This document shows, piece by piece, positions 7,728 to 16,400 of a DNA stretch of 64,000 nucleotides; within the stretch, counting starts at the first letter, position 1; the number at the start of each line of letters is the position of its first letter. The notes under the pieces are model-generated. The model searched no databases and had not been told where the DNA came from. It worked only from the letters and a program-made list of their open reading frames with translations. The DNA comes from an uncultured Dorea sp. (GTDB lineage: Bacteria > Bacillota > Clostridia > Lachnospirales > Lachnospiraceae): contig NZ_CAKRAH010000005.1 of assembly GCF_934294775.1 (NCBI RefSeq), positions 35,222 through 99,221 on the forward strand, in the 5' to 3' direction. A program made the translations under genes and the position numbers.

Positions 7728-9366
7728 CGATCCACACCTCTATGCCATCTTCCGACTGAAGCCCCTCAATCGAAAAATCATGTTCCTGATACCATTGAAG
7801 AATCTCAACCGCTTCTTCCGAGATCCGCTCCCCCGGAACGATCAGCGGACTTCCCGGCGGATACAGATACGCATATTCCAGGGAAATGTATCCTATGGAT
7901 TTTATGAAACTGACCTTAGCTTTATGTCCTTTCGCAAGTGACATCTCTTTACTGTTATCTTCAAATTCATATTCATCCCTTATATTAACAGCTTCTGCAA
8001 TTGTCCAGACTTTTTCAAGCGCGGGCTGCTTTCCTACGAAGTCCGGCATGGAAGCATTGTTCTTATTGCATTCTCTGTCACTCTCTGAGATAAATGTATC
8101 AATCTCAAACAACGCCTCTTTTAATCTCTTCAGTCCTTCTTCGGTATCCCCCACCGTCGTCATCGCAAGCATATAAGTCCCTGCCAGCATCTCCATCTGC
8201 AAGTGATATTTTTTTAGAAGAATCTCATACAATTCATGGCTGGATAACGGTGCGTCCTTTACTGAGATTACAAACTTGGAACGGTCATAGTGATCTATGT
8301 TATCCGTCTGTATAATCTTTAAATGTTGTAGCTGCTTTAGATCATTTCTTAATGCGTCAATACGATTAACATATGTTTCAAACAGGAGAGTATCTGCCAA
8401 TTCATTTCCAGAATTACCATCTTCCATTCCTGATGTCTGTCTTTCGAATTCTCTATCGTTACATTTTTCTTCGCTTCCTGACATCTTTTGTTTTTCCTGT
8501 GCCTGCTCTTCGATTCCTGCCGTCTCCTGTTTTTCCTGTGTCTTTTCCACTGCATGAATACACGCATCAATACTAGCCATCAATATATACGACGGACTGC
8601 TCGTCTGCAGCATATCCAGATACCGCTTCACCTTACGCCTGTTCACCAGATTCCCATTCACATGAAGCAGTGCGGTCTGCGTCAGTGCCGGCAGCGTCTT
8701 ATGCAGACTGTTGATCACAAGATCCGCCCCGTACATATTCGCACTCTTTGGAAAATACGGATGGAATCCAAAATGTGCCCCGTGCGCTTCATCCACGATC
8801 AGCGGGCACCCTGCTTCATGACAAACCGCAGCAATCGCCTCTATATCCGACACCACGCCATCATACGTCGGCGACACGATCATCACCGCACGGATCTTCG
8901 GATTCGCTCTCAGCGCCTCTTTAACATCCTCCACATCAATCTCCGTACTAAGCCCAAGCTCTGTATCAAACTTCGGGAAGAGATAGACCGGATCCAGCTC
9001 ATTCAGATAGATTGCATGATACACCGACTTGTGACAGTTCCTTGCAACCAGTATGGAATCTCCTTTTTTCGTCGTTCCCATAATCGCGCTTAAGATCCCC
9101 ACAGTACTTCCATTTACAAGAAAATGTGTCTCATCCGCATGATAGACCCTGGCCGCCCTTTCCTGCGCTTCCTTCAAAATTCCTTCCGCATGGTGCAGAT
9201 CATCAAATCCTTCGATCTCTGTAATGTCGATCCGGTACGGCGAAGTTCCCTGCATCAGATCCAGATTTCTCTTATGTCCGGGCATGTGAAATGCGTAATA
9301 ATCAGATTCGCTGTAATTCTTTAGTTTTGCAAATAAACTCGTGTTTTTTCTCTTCGTTTCTTTCAA
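7720..9366 (-). CDS. PLP-dependent Orn/Lys/Arg decarboxylase family protein
   Basis: 548-residue fold-type I PLP enzyme, likely making a polyamine or diamine precursor from a basic amino acid. The start of the fold shows FHMPGHKRN (27-35); DEAHGAH is at 192-198 and the PLP lysine is K223 in NSLHKTLP. The C-terminal domain ends with PPGSPLIVPGE. Residues about 274-325 form a charged, low-complexity insertion with two copies of a 13-residue unit (QEKQETAGIEE / QEKQKMSGSEE) that family members normally lack. The start is TTG with only a weak ribosome site. It opens the operon that runs to rsmI, in the position of B. subtilis yaaO. Confidence 0.88.
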   Translation of the reverse strand: MKETKRKNTSLFAKLKNYSESDYYAFHMPGHKRNLDLMQGTSPYRIDITEIEGFDDLHHAEGILKEAQERAARVYHADETHFLVNGSTVGILSAIMGTTKKGDSILVARNCHKSVYHAIYLNELDPVYLFPKFDTELGLSTEIDVEDVKEALRANPKIRAVMIVSPTYDGVVSDIEAIAAVCHEAGCPLIVDEAHGAHFGFHPYFPKSANMYGADLVINSLHKTLPALTQTALLHVNGNLVNRRKVKRYLDMLQTSSPSYILMASIDACIHAVEKTQEKQETAGIEEQAQEKQKMSGSEEKCNDREFERQTSGMEDGNSGNELADTLLFETYVNRIDALRNDLKQLQHLKIIQTDNIDHYDRSKFVISVKDAPLSSHELYEILLKKYHLQMEMLAGTYMLAMTTVGDTEEGLKRLKEALFEIDTFISESDRECNKNNASMPDFVGKQPALEKVWTIAEAVNIRDEYEFEDNSKEMSLAKGHKAKVSFIKSIGYISLEYAYLYPPGSPLIVPGERISEEAVEILQWYQEHDFSIEGLQSEDGIEVWIDG

Positions 9367-9404
9367 TCTAAAGCTACTCTCATTTCTAAAAAATATTATG
9401 TTCT

Positions 9405-9433
9405 ATTCTAACAAATATAGTTTCTATTATCAA
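9405..9433 (-). promoter_or_regulatory. Predicted promoter of the decarboxylase-holB-ricT-rsmI operon
   Basis: TTGATA and TAGAAT separated by 17 bp, about 40 bp before the decarboxylase start. Confidence 0.55.
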
Positions 9434-9548
9434 GTCTGAACGGGAGTCGTGGGGTGTATATTTGAGTATACAAAAGTACTACTGTCTATAGCTTTTCTTA
9501 CATATCTGGGATACAGAAAAACTGCTGCTTTTAACTCCTATCTGAGTA

Positions 9549-9580
9549 TCCTCTAAACTGCCACTGGCAGCTTCTTCCGA
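9549..9580 (+). repeat. Terminator-associated repeat, copy 1
   Basis: Core CTGCCACTGGCAGCTTCT, a member of a dispersed family with other copies at 12.18, 15.74, 27.42 and 27.54 kb. It lies 19 nt from a strong terminator hairpin. Confidence 0.65.
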
Positions 9581-9593
9581 ACGCACGGCAAAC

Positions 9594-9633
9594 AAAAAAG
9601 CTGTACGCATCTTATGTGCATTACAGCTTTTTT
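9594..9633 (-). terminator. Bidirectional terminator after the 378-residue unknown gene
   Basis: AAAAAAGCTGT pairs with ACAGCTTTTTT around an 18-nt loop, giving T-runs on both strands. It follows the stop of the minus-strand gene at 9690 by about 57 nt. Confidence 0.75.
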
Positions 9634-9689
9634 GGATACTATGATTTTTGGAATTGCTATTTCTACGCAATTTTCAAAATCATCATTAT

Positions 9690-10826
9690 TTATGCCATAA
9701 ACTCCTGCAATATCTGCCGGATCATCTCTTCTTTTGGCAATTCTTTTTCGATACTTGGCGGGATCTCCGGGGACTGGTTATCACTGTTGACAGTTGATTG
9801 TCCTGTATTTTCACCAGAATCTCCAAATGCTTCCGCCACAGTGTATCCTGCATGATTCTTCCCAGTTTTTCCAGTGTCTGTAGTCTTCTCATATTCTGCA
9901 TATTTTTTCTCTCTTTCTGCAACCTCTTCCGCGTTATATTCTGCATCCCTTCTTCTACTTTCTGCCGCCTCATATTCCTCCTCATACTGCCTCCCACTTT
10001 TGGTTGCTTCGGCAAGTTTTGCTGTTGCTCTTTCAAGATTTCTGGCGGTTTCCCTGGTTGGTTCATTCTTTCTTTTTCCGCGTCTTGATCTGCTTCCCCG
10101 TTTCTCCGTAGATGCCGGTGTCATTGCTTCGATTGTAGTTACATTTCCGGTTACAGGCTTTTCCGACACTGGTTGTTTTTCTGTGTTTTCTATATTTTCA
10201 ATATCCTCATATGCTTCTTCCATTTCTGAATCGCTTTCCTGATTTCTCATCCGGTTTTCGCTCACTTTTGCTCCCATTCTCTGACGTCCGGTGCGCTCTT
10301 TTCCGTTATTCTTTTCATACTTGTGAAGGCATACATTTTCCAGATAATCCACCATATAATTCTTCGCCATCTGCAGGCAATACTCTTCGTCCGTCGTCAG
10401 ATGGAACAGCCATACCAGAATTCCAAGGCCCACGCCACAGGCTCCTGTTCTTAGCACCGCATCCCCCATTCCATACAGCTGGTAAGAGAAGAATGCTCCT
10501 GCAAGTCCCGTCAATGCACAGAGTCCGGCACAAATCTTTTCCAGCCGGCGCACCGTATGTAATGGTAATCCACATATTTTATATTCATACAGATACTTAT
10601 CCACAAATACTCCTACATTTTCCACCGTGTCACTTATCATACATGCATGCTCGAACTTCGCCCGCACCAGCCGCATCAGCGGATGCGTACTTTTATTCAT
10701 ATTTCCCGCCGCCTGCACCAGCCGTTTCATTGTCATACCTACCACGCACTTGTCCGCAACTCCAATTCCCGCAAAGATTCCCATCAGCACGAACAACAAC
10801 TTCTTGTCCATTATCATTTCCAGCAT
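9690..10826 (-). CDS. Membrane protein of unknown function with long low-complexity tail
   Basis: 378 residues; I do not recognise the family. An N-terminal hydrophobic segment (about 8-28) is followed by a soluble stretch and two more hydrophobic segments (about 95-140, ending VLVWLFHLTT-like). From about residue 185 the chain is highly charged, rich in Glu, Lys and Arg, with coiled-coil-like stretches (NLERATAKLAEATKS) and no fold signature, probably a cytoplasmic tail. The ATG chosen has AGGAGG 9 nt upstream; the longer in-frame start lacks one. It is a single-gene unit between terminators. Its role is unknown. Confidence 0.75.
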   Translation of the reverse strand: MLEMIMDKKLLFVLMGIFAGIGVADKCVVGMTMKRLVQAAGNMNKSTHPLMRLVRAKFEHACMISDTVENVGVFVDKYLYEYKICGLPLHTVRRLEKICAGLCALTGLAGAFFSYQLYGMGDAVLRTGACGVGLGILVWLFHLTTDEEYCLQMAKNYMVDYLENVCLHKYEKNNGKERTGRQRMGAKVSENRMRNQESDSEMEEAYEDIENIENTEKQPVSEKPVTGNVTTIEAMTPASTEKRGSRSRRGKRKNEPTRETARNLERATAKLAEATKSGRQYEEEYEAAESRRRDAEYNAEEVAEREKKYAEYEKTTDTGKTGKNHAGYTVAEAFGDSGENTGQSTVNSDNQSPEIPPSIEKELPKEEMIRQILQEFMA

Positions 10827-10978
10827 AATAAAAGCCCTCCTTTTGATTTGCATTATACTGTAAATCAAAAGAGAGGGCTCCTATATTCGTTCTCCATATT
10901 TCGCACAGCCGCTGACGGTTCCTGTCAGTTTTCTGCACGTTCTGTCAATTTATAAAACCTGCGGTCTTCCGGCATTTT

Positions 10979-11671
10979 CTAAATCATCGGAAGTAATTCT
11001 CTCATAAGCCTTACGCTGTGGGCGATTGCCTTCTTTTCGAAGGTTGGATAATCCATCGTCGCACTATTGTCAGCTTTGTCCGAAATAGCTCGGATGATGA
11101 CATACGAAACTTTGTTCAGATACGCAGCCTGTGCGATACCTGCACCTTCCATCTCACAACACATTGGATGGAATAATGACACAATTCTTTCTTTCACACT
11201 CTGATCGGAAATGAACTGATCGCCACTTGCGATTCTTCCCGTAAATGTGTGAATATCCGGGTTCGCTTTCTCATTTGCTGCCACTGCTTTTTTCACCAGT
11301 TCTTCGTCTGCCGGGAATGCCAGTGTATCCATTCTTGGAATCTGTCCCGCCGGATCACCAAAAACAGTTGCATCCATATCGTGATGTACTGCATCGGTAG
11401 AGATTACCATATCTCCGATGTCGATCTGGGCATCCAGAGAACCTGCGATACCAGTGTTGATCAGTGTATCCACGTCAAACTTATTCACCAGGATCTGTGC
11501 ACAGATTCCTGCATTGACCTTACCGATACCACTTCTTACGATCACAACATCCTTTCCGCCAAGTGTTCCCTTGCAGAATACCATACCTGCCTGTTCTGTA
11601 GTTTCTTCTATCTGCATATCTTTCTTAAGCTCTGCAACTTCTTCTTCCATTGCTCCGATAATACCTATCAT
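10979..11671 (-). CDS. mtnN: 5'-methylthioadenosine/S-adenosylhomocysteine nucleosidase
   Basis: 230-residue cytoplasmic nucleosidase that cleaves adenine from MTA and SAH, feeding the methionine and autoinducer-2 cycles. MIGIIGAMEEEV at the N-terminus, VRSGIGKVNAG (about 50-60), MEMEGAGIAQ-like CCEMEGAGIAQAAY and RAISDKAD with the catalytic Asp are all present. The start is the ATG with AGGAGG 8 nt upstream; longer in-frame starts are less good. The length fits the family (about 230). Confidence 0.94.
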   Translation of the reverse strand: MIGIIGAMEEEVAELKKDMQIEETTEQAGMVFCKGTLGGKDVVIVRSGIGKVNAGICAQILVNKFDVDTLINTGIAGSLDAQIDIGDMVISTDAVHHDMDATVFGDPAGQIPRMDTLAFPADEELVKKAVAANEKANPDIHTFTGRIASGDQFISDQSVKERIVSLFHPMCCEMEGAGIAQAAYLNKVSYVIIRAISDKADNSATMDYPTFEKKAIAHSVRLMRELLPMI

Positions 11672-11781
11672 CGTCATTTCCTCCTGCCTGTTAATATTCA
11701 CCTCATGTTTCACATATCGAAAACACGTCATCCCATCTCCTTACAGACACTTAACAACTTCCATCTGTAAGCGATAACTAC

Positions 11782-11810
11782 ATTATATCTTATAGAAAAT
11801 TGCTTTTCAA
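11782..11810 (-). promoter_or_regulatory. Predicted mtnN promoter
   Basis: TTGAAA and TATAAT with a 17-bp spacer, divergent from the promoter of the TSCPD gene. Confidence 0.6.
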
Positions 11811-11824
11811 CCAGCGAAATAGGT

Positions 11825-11852
11825 GGAAAATCCCCCGATTCTCTGCTATAAT
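11825..11852 (+). promoter_or_regulatory. Predicted promoter of the TSCPD gene
   Basis: Extended -10 TGCTATAAT with a weak TGGAAA -35 at 16 bp. It lies about 70 bp before the start codon. Confidence 0.5.
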
Positions 11853-11922
11853 CAGAGTCACATGGCTCCGGTTTCCGGCAGCCATCAGAAACAATCGGAA
11901 ATATTAACAGGAGGAACTTAAC

Positions 11923-12165
11923 ATGGATTATAAACCAACTGGAGTCTGTTCACGTCTTATCCACGTAGAACTTGACGGAGATAAAATTGCAAATGTAGAA
12001 TTCGTAGGCGGATGCGCAGGTAACACATCTGGAATCAGCAGCCTTGTAAAAGGAATGGACGCTCACGAAGTAATCAAACGTCTGGAAGGAACAACATGTG
12101 GCGCAAGACCAACATCCTGCCCAGACCAGTTATCCAAAGCTTTAAAACAGGCACTTGGAGAATAA
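11923..12165 (+). CDS. TSCPD domain protein (TIGR03905-like)
   Basis: 80-residue protein with the block TTCGARPTSCPDQLSKAL near the C-terminus, which names the TSCPD family. That domain also ends vitamin B12-dependent ribonucleotide reductases, but free-standing copies have no settled function. Two cysteines, at the GGCAG turn (about residue 31) and in TTCGARPTSCPD, suggest metal or redox chemistry. AGGAGG precedes the ATG. It is a monocistronic unit with its own terminator. Confidence 0.85.
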   Translation: MDYKPTGVCSRLIHVELDGDKIANVEFVGGCAGNTSGISSLVKGMDAHEVIKRLEGTTCGARPTSCPDQLSKALKQALGE

Positions 12166-12168
12166 TAG

Positions 12169-12196
12169 TGCAGAGAACCTGCCACTGGCAGCTTCT
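12169..12196 (+). repeat. Terminator-associated repeat, copy 2
   Basis: GCAGAGAACCTGCC followed by ACTGGCAGCTTCT, starting 4 nt after the TSCPD stop and 40 nt before its terminator. Confidence 0.7.
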
Positions 12197-12234
12197 TAGA
12201 AATGCATAATCACAATTGTAATATTGCTGAAACG

Positions 12235-12275
12235 AAAGGATGCGGTCCCCCTGATGGAGAACCGCATCCTTTTTG
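12235..12275 (+). terminator. Terminator of the TSCPD gene
   Basis: AAGGATGCGGT pairs with ACCGCATCCTT and is followed by TTTT. Confidence 0.8.
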
Positions 12276-12606
12276 GTAATTTAGGTAATTTTAGGTAATT
12301 TTTTATATTTTCTTTCTCTCTGCGTCTGAGCATTCGATAATATGTTTTCCAAGTTTACGTAGTTAATAAATAATTTTAATCTTCTTGTTGATAAGTTCCA
12401 TATTCAATTATTTTATTACGTCTACCGGAATTGATGCACTTACATTTATTTTGGAATTTGATATTTAATATACGTTTCTTTAATTTAATTAATTTCTCAA
12501 AAATTTTCTGACATTGCCTTAAAAAATTTATAAATTTTCCTAACGAAAATCTCCTATCTGTATCTCTATAATTTTAATACACCGTATACGTCCTTCGTTT
12601 GCCCAA

Positions 12607-12634
12607 ACAATTAAGGCTTTCGCCTAATTTTTCT
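12607..12634 (-). terminator. Probable terminator of the DUF6147 gene
   Basis: Hairpin AATTAGGC-GAAA-GCCTTAATT with a GAAA tetraloop on the minus strand. The T-run is short, so it may also act on the plus strand, where TTTTT follows. Confidence 0.45.
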
Positions 12635-12775
12635 GGTTTGTTCTTGTTTTTTTGTTTTCTTGTTGTTTTCTAAACTCTTCTCTTTATCTTAGAAATGTGA
12701 TCTCTTTTTTCTGTTCGTAATTCTTTTTGTTCTTCTTTTTCTGTAATAGTGTTCTCTTATACTTGTGAGAGTTGG

Positions 12776-13249
12776 CTATTCGATGTAGATACCGTCGGTG
12801 AAGGAACTACTCATATCGCTATTAGCCACATGTATACAGCGTACTCTATAATAATATCCGCCATCTACATACAATGTTCTATTAGAAGCAACTCTATCTG
12901 TATTCAAGTTTTCTTTTTTCCATCCGGTATAAGTTTCCCATGATGTATCTTCTTCCTTGGCTCTTTCTACAGTCACTCCTATTTGAACGCTCTCTATTGT
13001 CTGTGCCGCAATTGTTGTTCCACCAGCATAGATTTTTCCCTTTCCAAGTTTTGTAATTTTGGAATATCCGGTTAATAAATCAGCTCCTCTGGTCATTTTA
13101 GTATTATATCCAACCATATCACTTTCGTGTGTCAACTTTGAGCCGTCAATCACTTTTCCATCAGCGGCCTTTGCTTCCTGTGTAGCCGTCATAGACAAAC
13201 CACCCATTAACAAAACAGCCAAACACACTGACACTATTCTCTTCTTCAT
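12776..13249 (-). CDS. Secreted DUF6147-like protein
   Basis: 157 residues with a clear signal peptide (MKKRIVSVCLAVLLMGGLSM, cleavage likely after the AKA near residue 28). The mature part ends in a beta-rich segment (LYVDGGYYYRVRCIHVAN) like other small Clostridial exported proteins assigned to DUF6147. Function is unknown. AGGAGGTG lies just before the ATG. It lies in an AT-rich patch together with the anchored protein gene upstream, and could be co-transcribed with it. Confidence 0.75.
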   Translation of the reverse strand: MKKRIVSVCLAVLLMGGLSMTATQEAKAADGKVIDGSKLTHESDMVGYNTKMTRGADLLTGYSKITKLGKGKIYAGGTTIAAQTIESVQIGVTVERAKEEDTSWETYTGWKKENLNTDRVASNRTLYVDGGYYYRVRCIHVANSDMSSSFTDGIYIE

Positions 13250-13322
13250 ATTTCACCTCCAATCACTTATTTATTTTGTCCCTCATATATATAAACACAT
13301 AACTCTTAAAAAACTGTCGCAT

Positions 13323-14369
13323 TTATTTAGAAAAAATTAAATTATTTAAAATTTCATCAAATTTTTCACTATTCATAGTTGCTATTATATAATAATTTAT
13401 CCCATCTTTTTCAAATGTAGCTGCACATCTATGCTCTGACGTTTCCGCCACTTTATATTCCTTTACTAATATGTTATATCCATCAACATTTTTATTAAAG
13501 GATTTTAACACTTGATCTTCAACATCAATTCCAAAAGAGGATTCATAAAATGTTGCATTAATAAAATAAGCTATTGTTTTTTCTCCGTATTTATATAATA
13601 ATTCTGTTACTTGGCTCTCTTTATCATATACCATACGTTCAAATTTAAGCCCTTGAGAAACAGATACAATTCTTACTGGCGTTGTATTTATATTTTTTCT
13701 AATTTCTTCATATGCTTCTTCCTCGTTTTCGCTTTCCAGTACTTTCACTTTTTTACTTCTACTCGTCTTCTCCACATCTCTATCCCCAACAGCCTGCCGT
13801 ACCATCCTTACAACACGCTCTGGGCCACCGATGCTGGTGATTCCCATTGCCAGTACGCATATGATGACCGCTGCCAGTGCCATATAGATTTTCAATGGTC
13901 TCTTGCGGCCGCGGGACTTCTTACGATCATTCGCAGTTGCGCCAATCTCTGCCTTCATCATCTTCCGACCAAGCTCCAGTGCTTCACGGTCTTCCGGTGA
14001 CAACTTGCTAATAATATCATCGGCTTCTTCCGCATCTTGGCAATTGATGGTGTCATCCACTTTTTCTGCATTCTGACGGTTAATGATATCATCGGCTTCT
14101 TCTACACTCCGACAATCGACATTATCATCATTTTCTTCCGTATTCTGACGACTGACGATATTCCCGTCTTCTTCCACTTCCTGACGACTGGCATTGCGTT
14201 CATTACGTTCTCTTAGCTGTTCCTGCAGTCTTTCGAATACGGCTTCTTTGACGCCTTCGGGCACTTCAAACTTTTCTTCTTTTTCCTGCAGACGACGGAG
14301 TTCCTGTTCGGCCTCTTTATCGAACGTACTGACTACCCATTCTTTAAATTCGTCTTTCTTTTCATTCAT
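13323..14369 (-). CDS. Membrane-anchored DUF4367-like protein with repeat linker
   Basis: 348 residues. N-terminal charged cytoplasmic part, then a repeat linker (about residues 62-121), a single transmembrane helix (about 162-182), and an extracytoplasmic domain resembling DUF4367 (FERMVYDKESQVTELLYKYG...). Such proteins are often partners or targets of ECF sigma factors, but none is adjacent. The linker alternates RQNxEExDD and xxxEEADDII units with a 24-residue (72-bp) period. I placed the start at ATG with AGGGAA upstream; a TTG five codons earlier is an alternative. Function unknown. Confidence 0.7.
   Translation of the reverse strand: MNEKKDEFKEWVVSTFDKEAEQELRRLQEKEEKFEVPEGVKEAVFERLQEQLRERNERNASRQEVEEDGNIVSRQNTEENDDNVDCRSVEEADDIINRQNAEKVDDTINCQDAEEADDIISKLSPEDREALELGRKMMKAEIGATANDRKKSRGRKRPLKIYMALAAVIICVLAMGITSIGGPERVVRMVRQAVGDRDVEKTSRSKKVKVLESENEEEAYEEIRKNINTTPVRIVSVSQGLKFERMVYDKESQVTELLYKYGEKTIAYFINATFYESSFGIDVEDQVLKSFNKNVDGYNILVKEYKVAETSEHRCAATFEKDGINYYIIATMNSEKFDEILNNLIFSK
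14007..14186 (-). repeat. In-frame tandem repeat, about 72-bp period
   Basis: Two and a half copies of a 24-codon unit with Asp/Glu-rich sequence inside the DUF4367-like gene. Sharing of TCATCGGCTTCTTC between copies on the plus strand shows recent duplication. Confidence 0.65.
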
Positions 14370-14517
14370 TTCTATTTCCCTCAATTCTTCCCCGGAGATT
14401 TTATACCATTTTTCTTATGTTATTACCGTATTGTATGGAATTTTCGATTTGAAAAATTCCTGTCCGTAAATAATAACCTTACGTTTTCTCACCTGCTTTG
14501 CTATTAACAGTTAACTC

Positions 14518-14545
14518 TTGACCTATTTTTTCAACAAAGTATAAT
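14518..14545 (+). promoter_or_regulatory. Predicted murG promoter
   Basis: TTGACC and TATAAT with a 16-bp spacer, about 115 bp before the start codon. A hairpin GCATTGA/TCAATGC sits in the leader just before the ribosome site (14623-14641). Confidence 0.6.
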
Positions 14546-14661
14546 ATAGGTATAACATGATGTCAGTATGCGCTGCTTGGATACCCTGTAAGTACCGCTA
14601 TCGCATCACAACTAACTACACGCATTGAACTGTCAATGCGACTTAAGTCTTGGAGGTAATT

Positions 14662-15729
14662 ATGAAACGTATTATCTTAACCGGTGGCGGCACTGCCGGT
14701 CATGTTACTCCTAACATTGCTCTTTTGCCGCGCCTGAAAGAATTAAACTATGATATTCATTATATAGGTTCTTATAACGGAATTGAGAAAGAACTGATCG
14801 AACAGTTCGGTATTCCGTATCATGGAATCTCATCTGGTAAATTACGCCGCTACTTCAGCGTTCAGAACTTTACCGATCCATTCCGTGTATTAAAAGGACT
14901 TGGCGAAGCAAAGAAACTTGTTAAGGTCCTTGATCCGGACGTTATCTTCTCAAAAGGTGGCTTCGTATCTGTCCCTGTTGTCCTTGCCGGTAAGAGTCGT
15001 CATGTACCAACCATTATCCATGAATCCGACATGACACCCGGTCTTGCGAATAAGATTTCCATGCCTTCAGCAGTGAAAATCTGTTGTAACTTCCCGGAAA
15101 CCATGAAGCATCTTCCTGACGGAAAAGCTGTTCTGACAGGCTCTCCGATTCGTCAGGAGCTGTTATCCGGTGATAAGTATAAAGCTTTGGAATTTCTGCA
15201 CTTTACTTCCGACAAACCGGTTATTATGGTTGTCGGTGGAAGTCTTGGTTCTGTTGCTGTCAATGATGCAGTTCGAAGTGTGCTTCCGGAACTCCTTAAG
15301 TCTTTCCAGGTTGTTCATCTCTGCGGTAAAGGCAAGATTGATGAATCTTTGAAAGATCTGAAAGGTTACGCACAGTTTGAATACATCAAAGATGAATTGA
15401 AGGATCTGTTTGCTCTGACTGATCTTGTAATCTCAAGAGCCGGTGCCAATGCAATCTGCGAGCTCCTTGCTCTTCATAAGCCAAATCTTCTGATTCCGCT
15501 GTCAGCTAATGCAAGCCGTGGCGACCAGATCTTAAATGCCCGTTCTTTTGAGCGTCAGGGCTACAGTGTTGTCCTTGAAGAAGAGGAACTGAATCATGAT
15601 GTTCTTCTTAATGCGATCACAGATCTCTACGAGAACCGTGAAACATACATTACAGCAATGAAGAATTCTCCTCAGCAGAATTCCATCGATACGATCATTG
15701 ATCTGATTGAATCCGTTGCCAGAAAATAA
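14662..15729 (+). CDS. murG: Lipid II N-acetylglucosaminyltransferase MurG
   Basis: 355-residue GT28 enzyme that adds GlcNAc to lipid I on the inner membrane face, giving lipid II. The N-terminal loop GGGTAGHVTPN (7-17) and IHESDMTPGLANK, the second-domain loop GGSLGS, and SRAGANAICELLALHKPNLLIPL-type UDP-binding block split as SRAGAN and CELLAL are visible. The ATG has GGAGG 7 nt upstream; the TTG four codons earlier is inside that site. Unlike many bacteria the gene is alone, not in a dcw cluster, so a second murG elsewhere is possible. Confidence 0.92.
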   Translation: MKRIILTGGGTAGHVTPNIALLPRLKELNYDIHYIGSYNGIEKELIEQFGIPYHGISSGKLRRYFSVQNFTDPFRVLKGLGEAKKLVKVLDPDVIFSKGGFVSVPVVLAGKSRHVPTIIHESDMTPGLANKISMPSAVKICCNFPETMKHLPDGKAVLTGSPIRQELLSGDKYKALEFLHFTSDKPVIMVVGGSLGSVAVNDAVRSVLPELLKSFQVVHLCGKGKIDESLKDLKGYAQFEYIKDELKDLFALTDLVISRAGANAICELLALHKPNLLIPLSANASRGDQILNARSFERQGYSVVLEEEELNHDVLLNAITDLYENRETYITAMKNSPQQNSIDTIIDLIESVARK

Positions 15730-15730
15730 A

Positions 15731-15780
15731 TGCTGCAAAGAACCTGCCGCCGGCAGCTTCTCTTGCATACTTTGGTATAG
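15731..15780 (+). repeat. Terminator-associated repeat, copy 3 (long form)
   Basis: GCAAAGAACCTGCC, GCCGGCAGCTTCTC and TTGCATACTTTGGTATA in order, between the murG stop and a terminator. The long form also occurs at 27.41 kb. Confidence 0.75.
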
Positions 15781-15781
15781 A

Positions 15782-15817
15782 AAACAGGTGGTATTATTGC
15801 AGCCACCTGTTTTTTAC
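15782..15817 (+). terminator. Convergent terminator of murG and the sigma factor gene
   Basis: AAACAGGTGG pairs with CCACCTGTTT and TTTT follows; the left arm has an A-run, so it also works on the minus strand. Confidence 0.75.
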
Positions 15818-16377
15818 AGATCACGTAAGTGGTCATACTGGGCTTTATACTTTTTCACCAGCCATTTTCTTGCTCTTTTTAACATACCTTCCAGTGCATA
15901 CAGGGTAATGCCCATCTCTTCCGCAACTTCTTTCTGCGGTATTCCCAGATAATAAGTCATAGTAACTGCATCGTACCATCTCCGGTTCTTCTCATTAAGC
16001 TCATGGAAGATACGCGCCTCTAATTCCTGATAACGTTCATTTCTTATCTTTTCGAGTGTTGTATCTTCTGAACTTTCTTCTAAGAATTCTATCGGATACT
16101 TATCGTCTTCCACCGAAAGAAGCTCCATCGGAACCAGACGGCCATTATCCCTTAAATAATTCAGTGCCCTGCATCTTGCTGTCATCAGCATCCACTTAAG
16201 CACATACTTTTTGTCTGCACTTCTGGTATGCGTCAGTATTATGAAAAATACTTCTTGCGCAATTTCTTCTGCTACGTGATGGTTTCCAGAGTAATCATAA
16301 GCTTCCTCATAGACTACTTCGAAGTATTCTTCATATGCTTCTATGAAGGCAGCATCATTTATGAACTCTTTTCCCAC
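15814..16377 (-). CDS. ECF-type RNA polymerase sigma factor
   Basis: 187 residues with sigma region 2 (about 20-85, including HHVAEEIAQEVFFIIL and NYLR) and region 4 (about 135-180, QKEVAEEMGITLYALEGMLKRA is the helix-turn-helix stretch). It directs RNA polymerase to a small regulon. The start is GTG with GGAG 6 nt upstream. No anti-sigma gene is adjacent, so its control cannot be read here. The stop codon lies within the convergent terminator. Confidence 0.85.
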   Translation of the reverse strand: MGKEFINDAAFIEAYEEYFEVVYEEAYDYSGNHHVAEEIAQEVFFIILTHTRSADKKYVLKWMLMTARCRALNYLRDNGRLVPMELLSVEDDKYPIEFLEESSEDTTLEKIRNERYQELEARIFHELNEKNRRWYDAVTMTYYLGIPQKEVAEEMGITLYALEGMLKRARKWLVKKYKAQYDHLRDL

Positions 16378-16400
16378 TTTACTCTCCAGTCTTCTGCCAA

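Larger units (their letters stand above)
12166..12775. other. AT-rich gene-free stretch
   Basis: Contains a repeat copy, two terminators and then about 300 bp of very AT-rich sequence (12280-12600) with three direct TAGGTAATT-like units at its left end. No reading frame with a ribosome site was found on either strand. Confidence 0.5.

Noticed and set aside
8488..9093. 201-codon plus-strand frame opposite the decarboxylase gene
   Set aside because: It is the antisense shadow of a well-conserved PLP enzyme and has no ribosome site.
12481..12540. CodY box
   Set aside because: AATTTTCTGACATT matches only part of the consensus and lies in generally AT-rich sequence far from a start codon.
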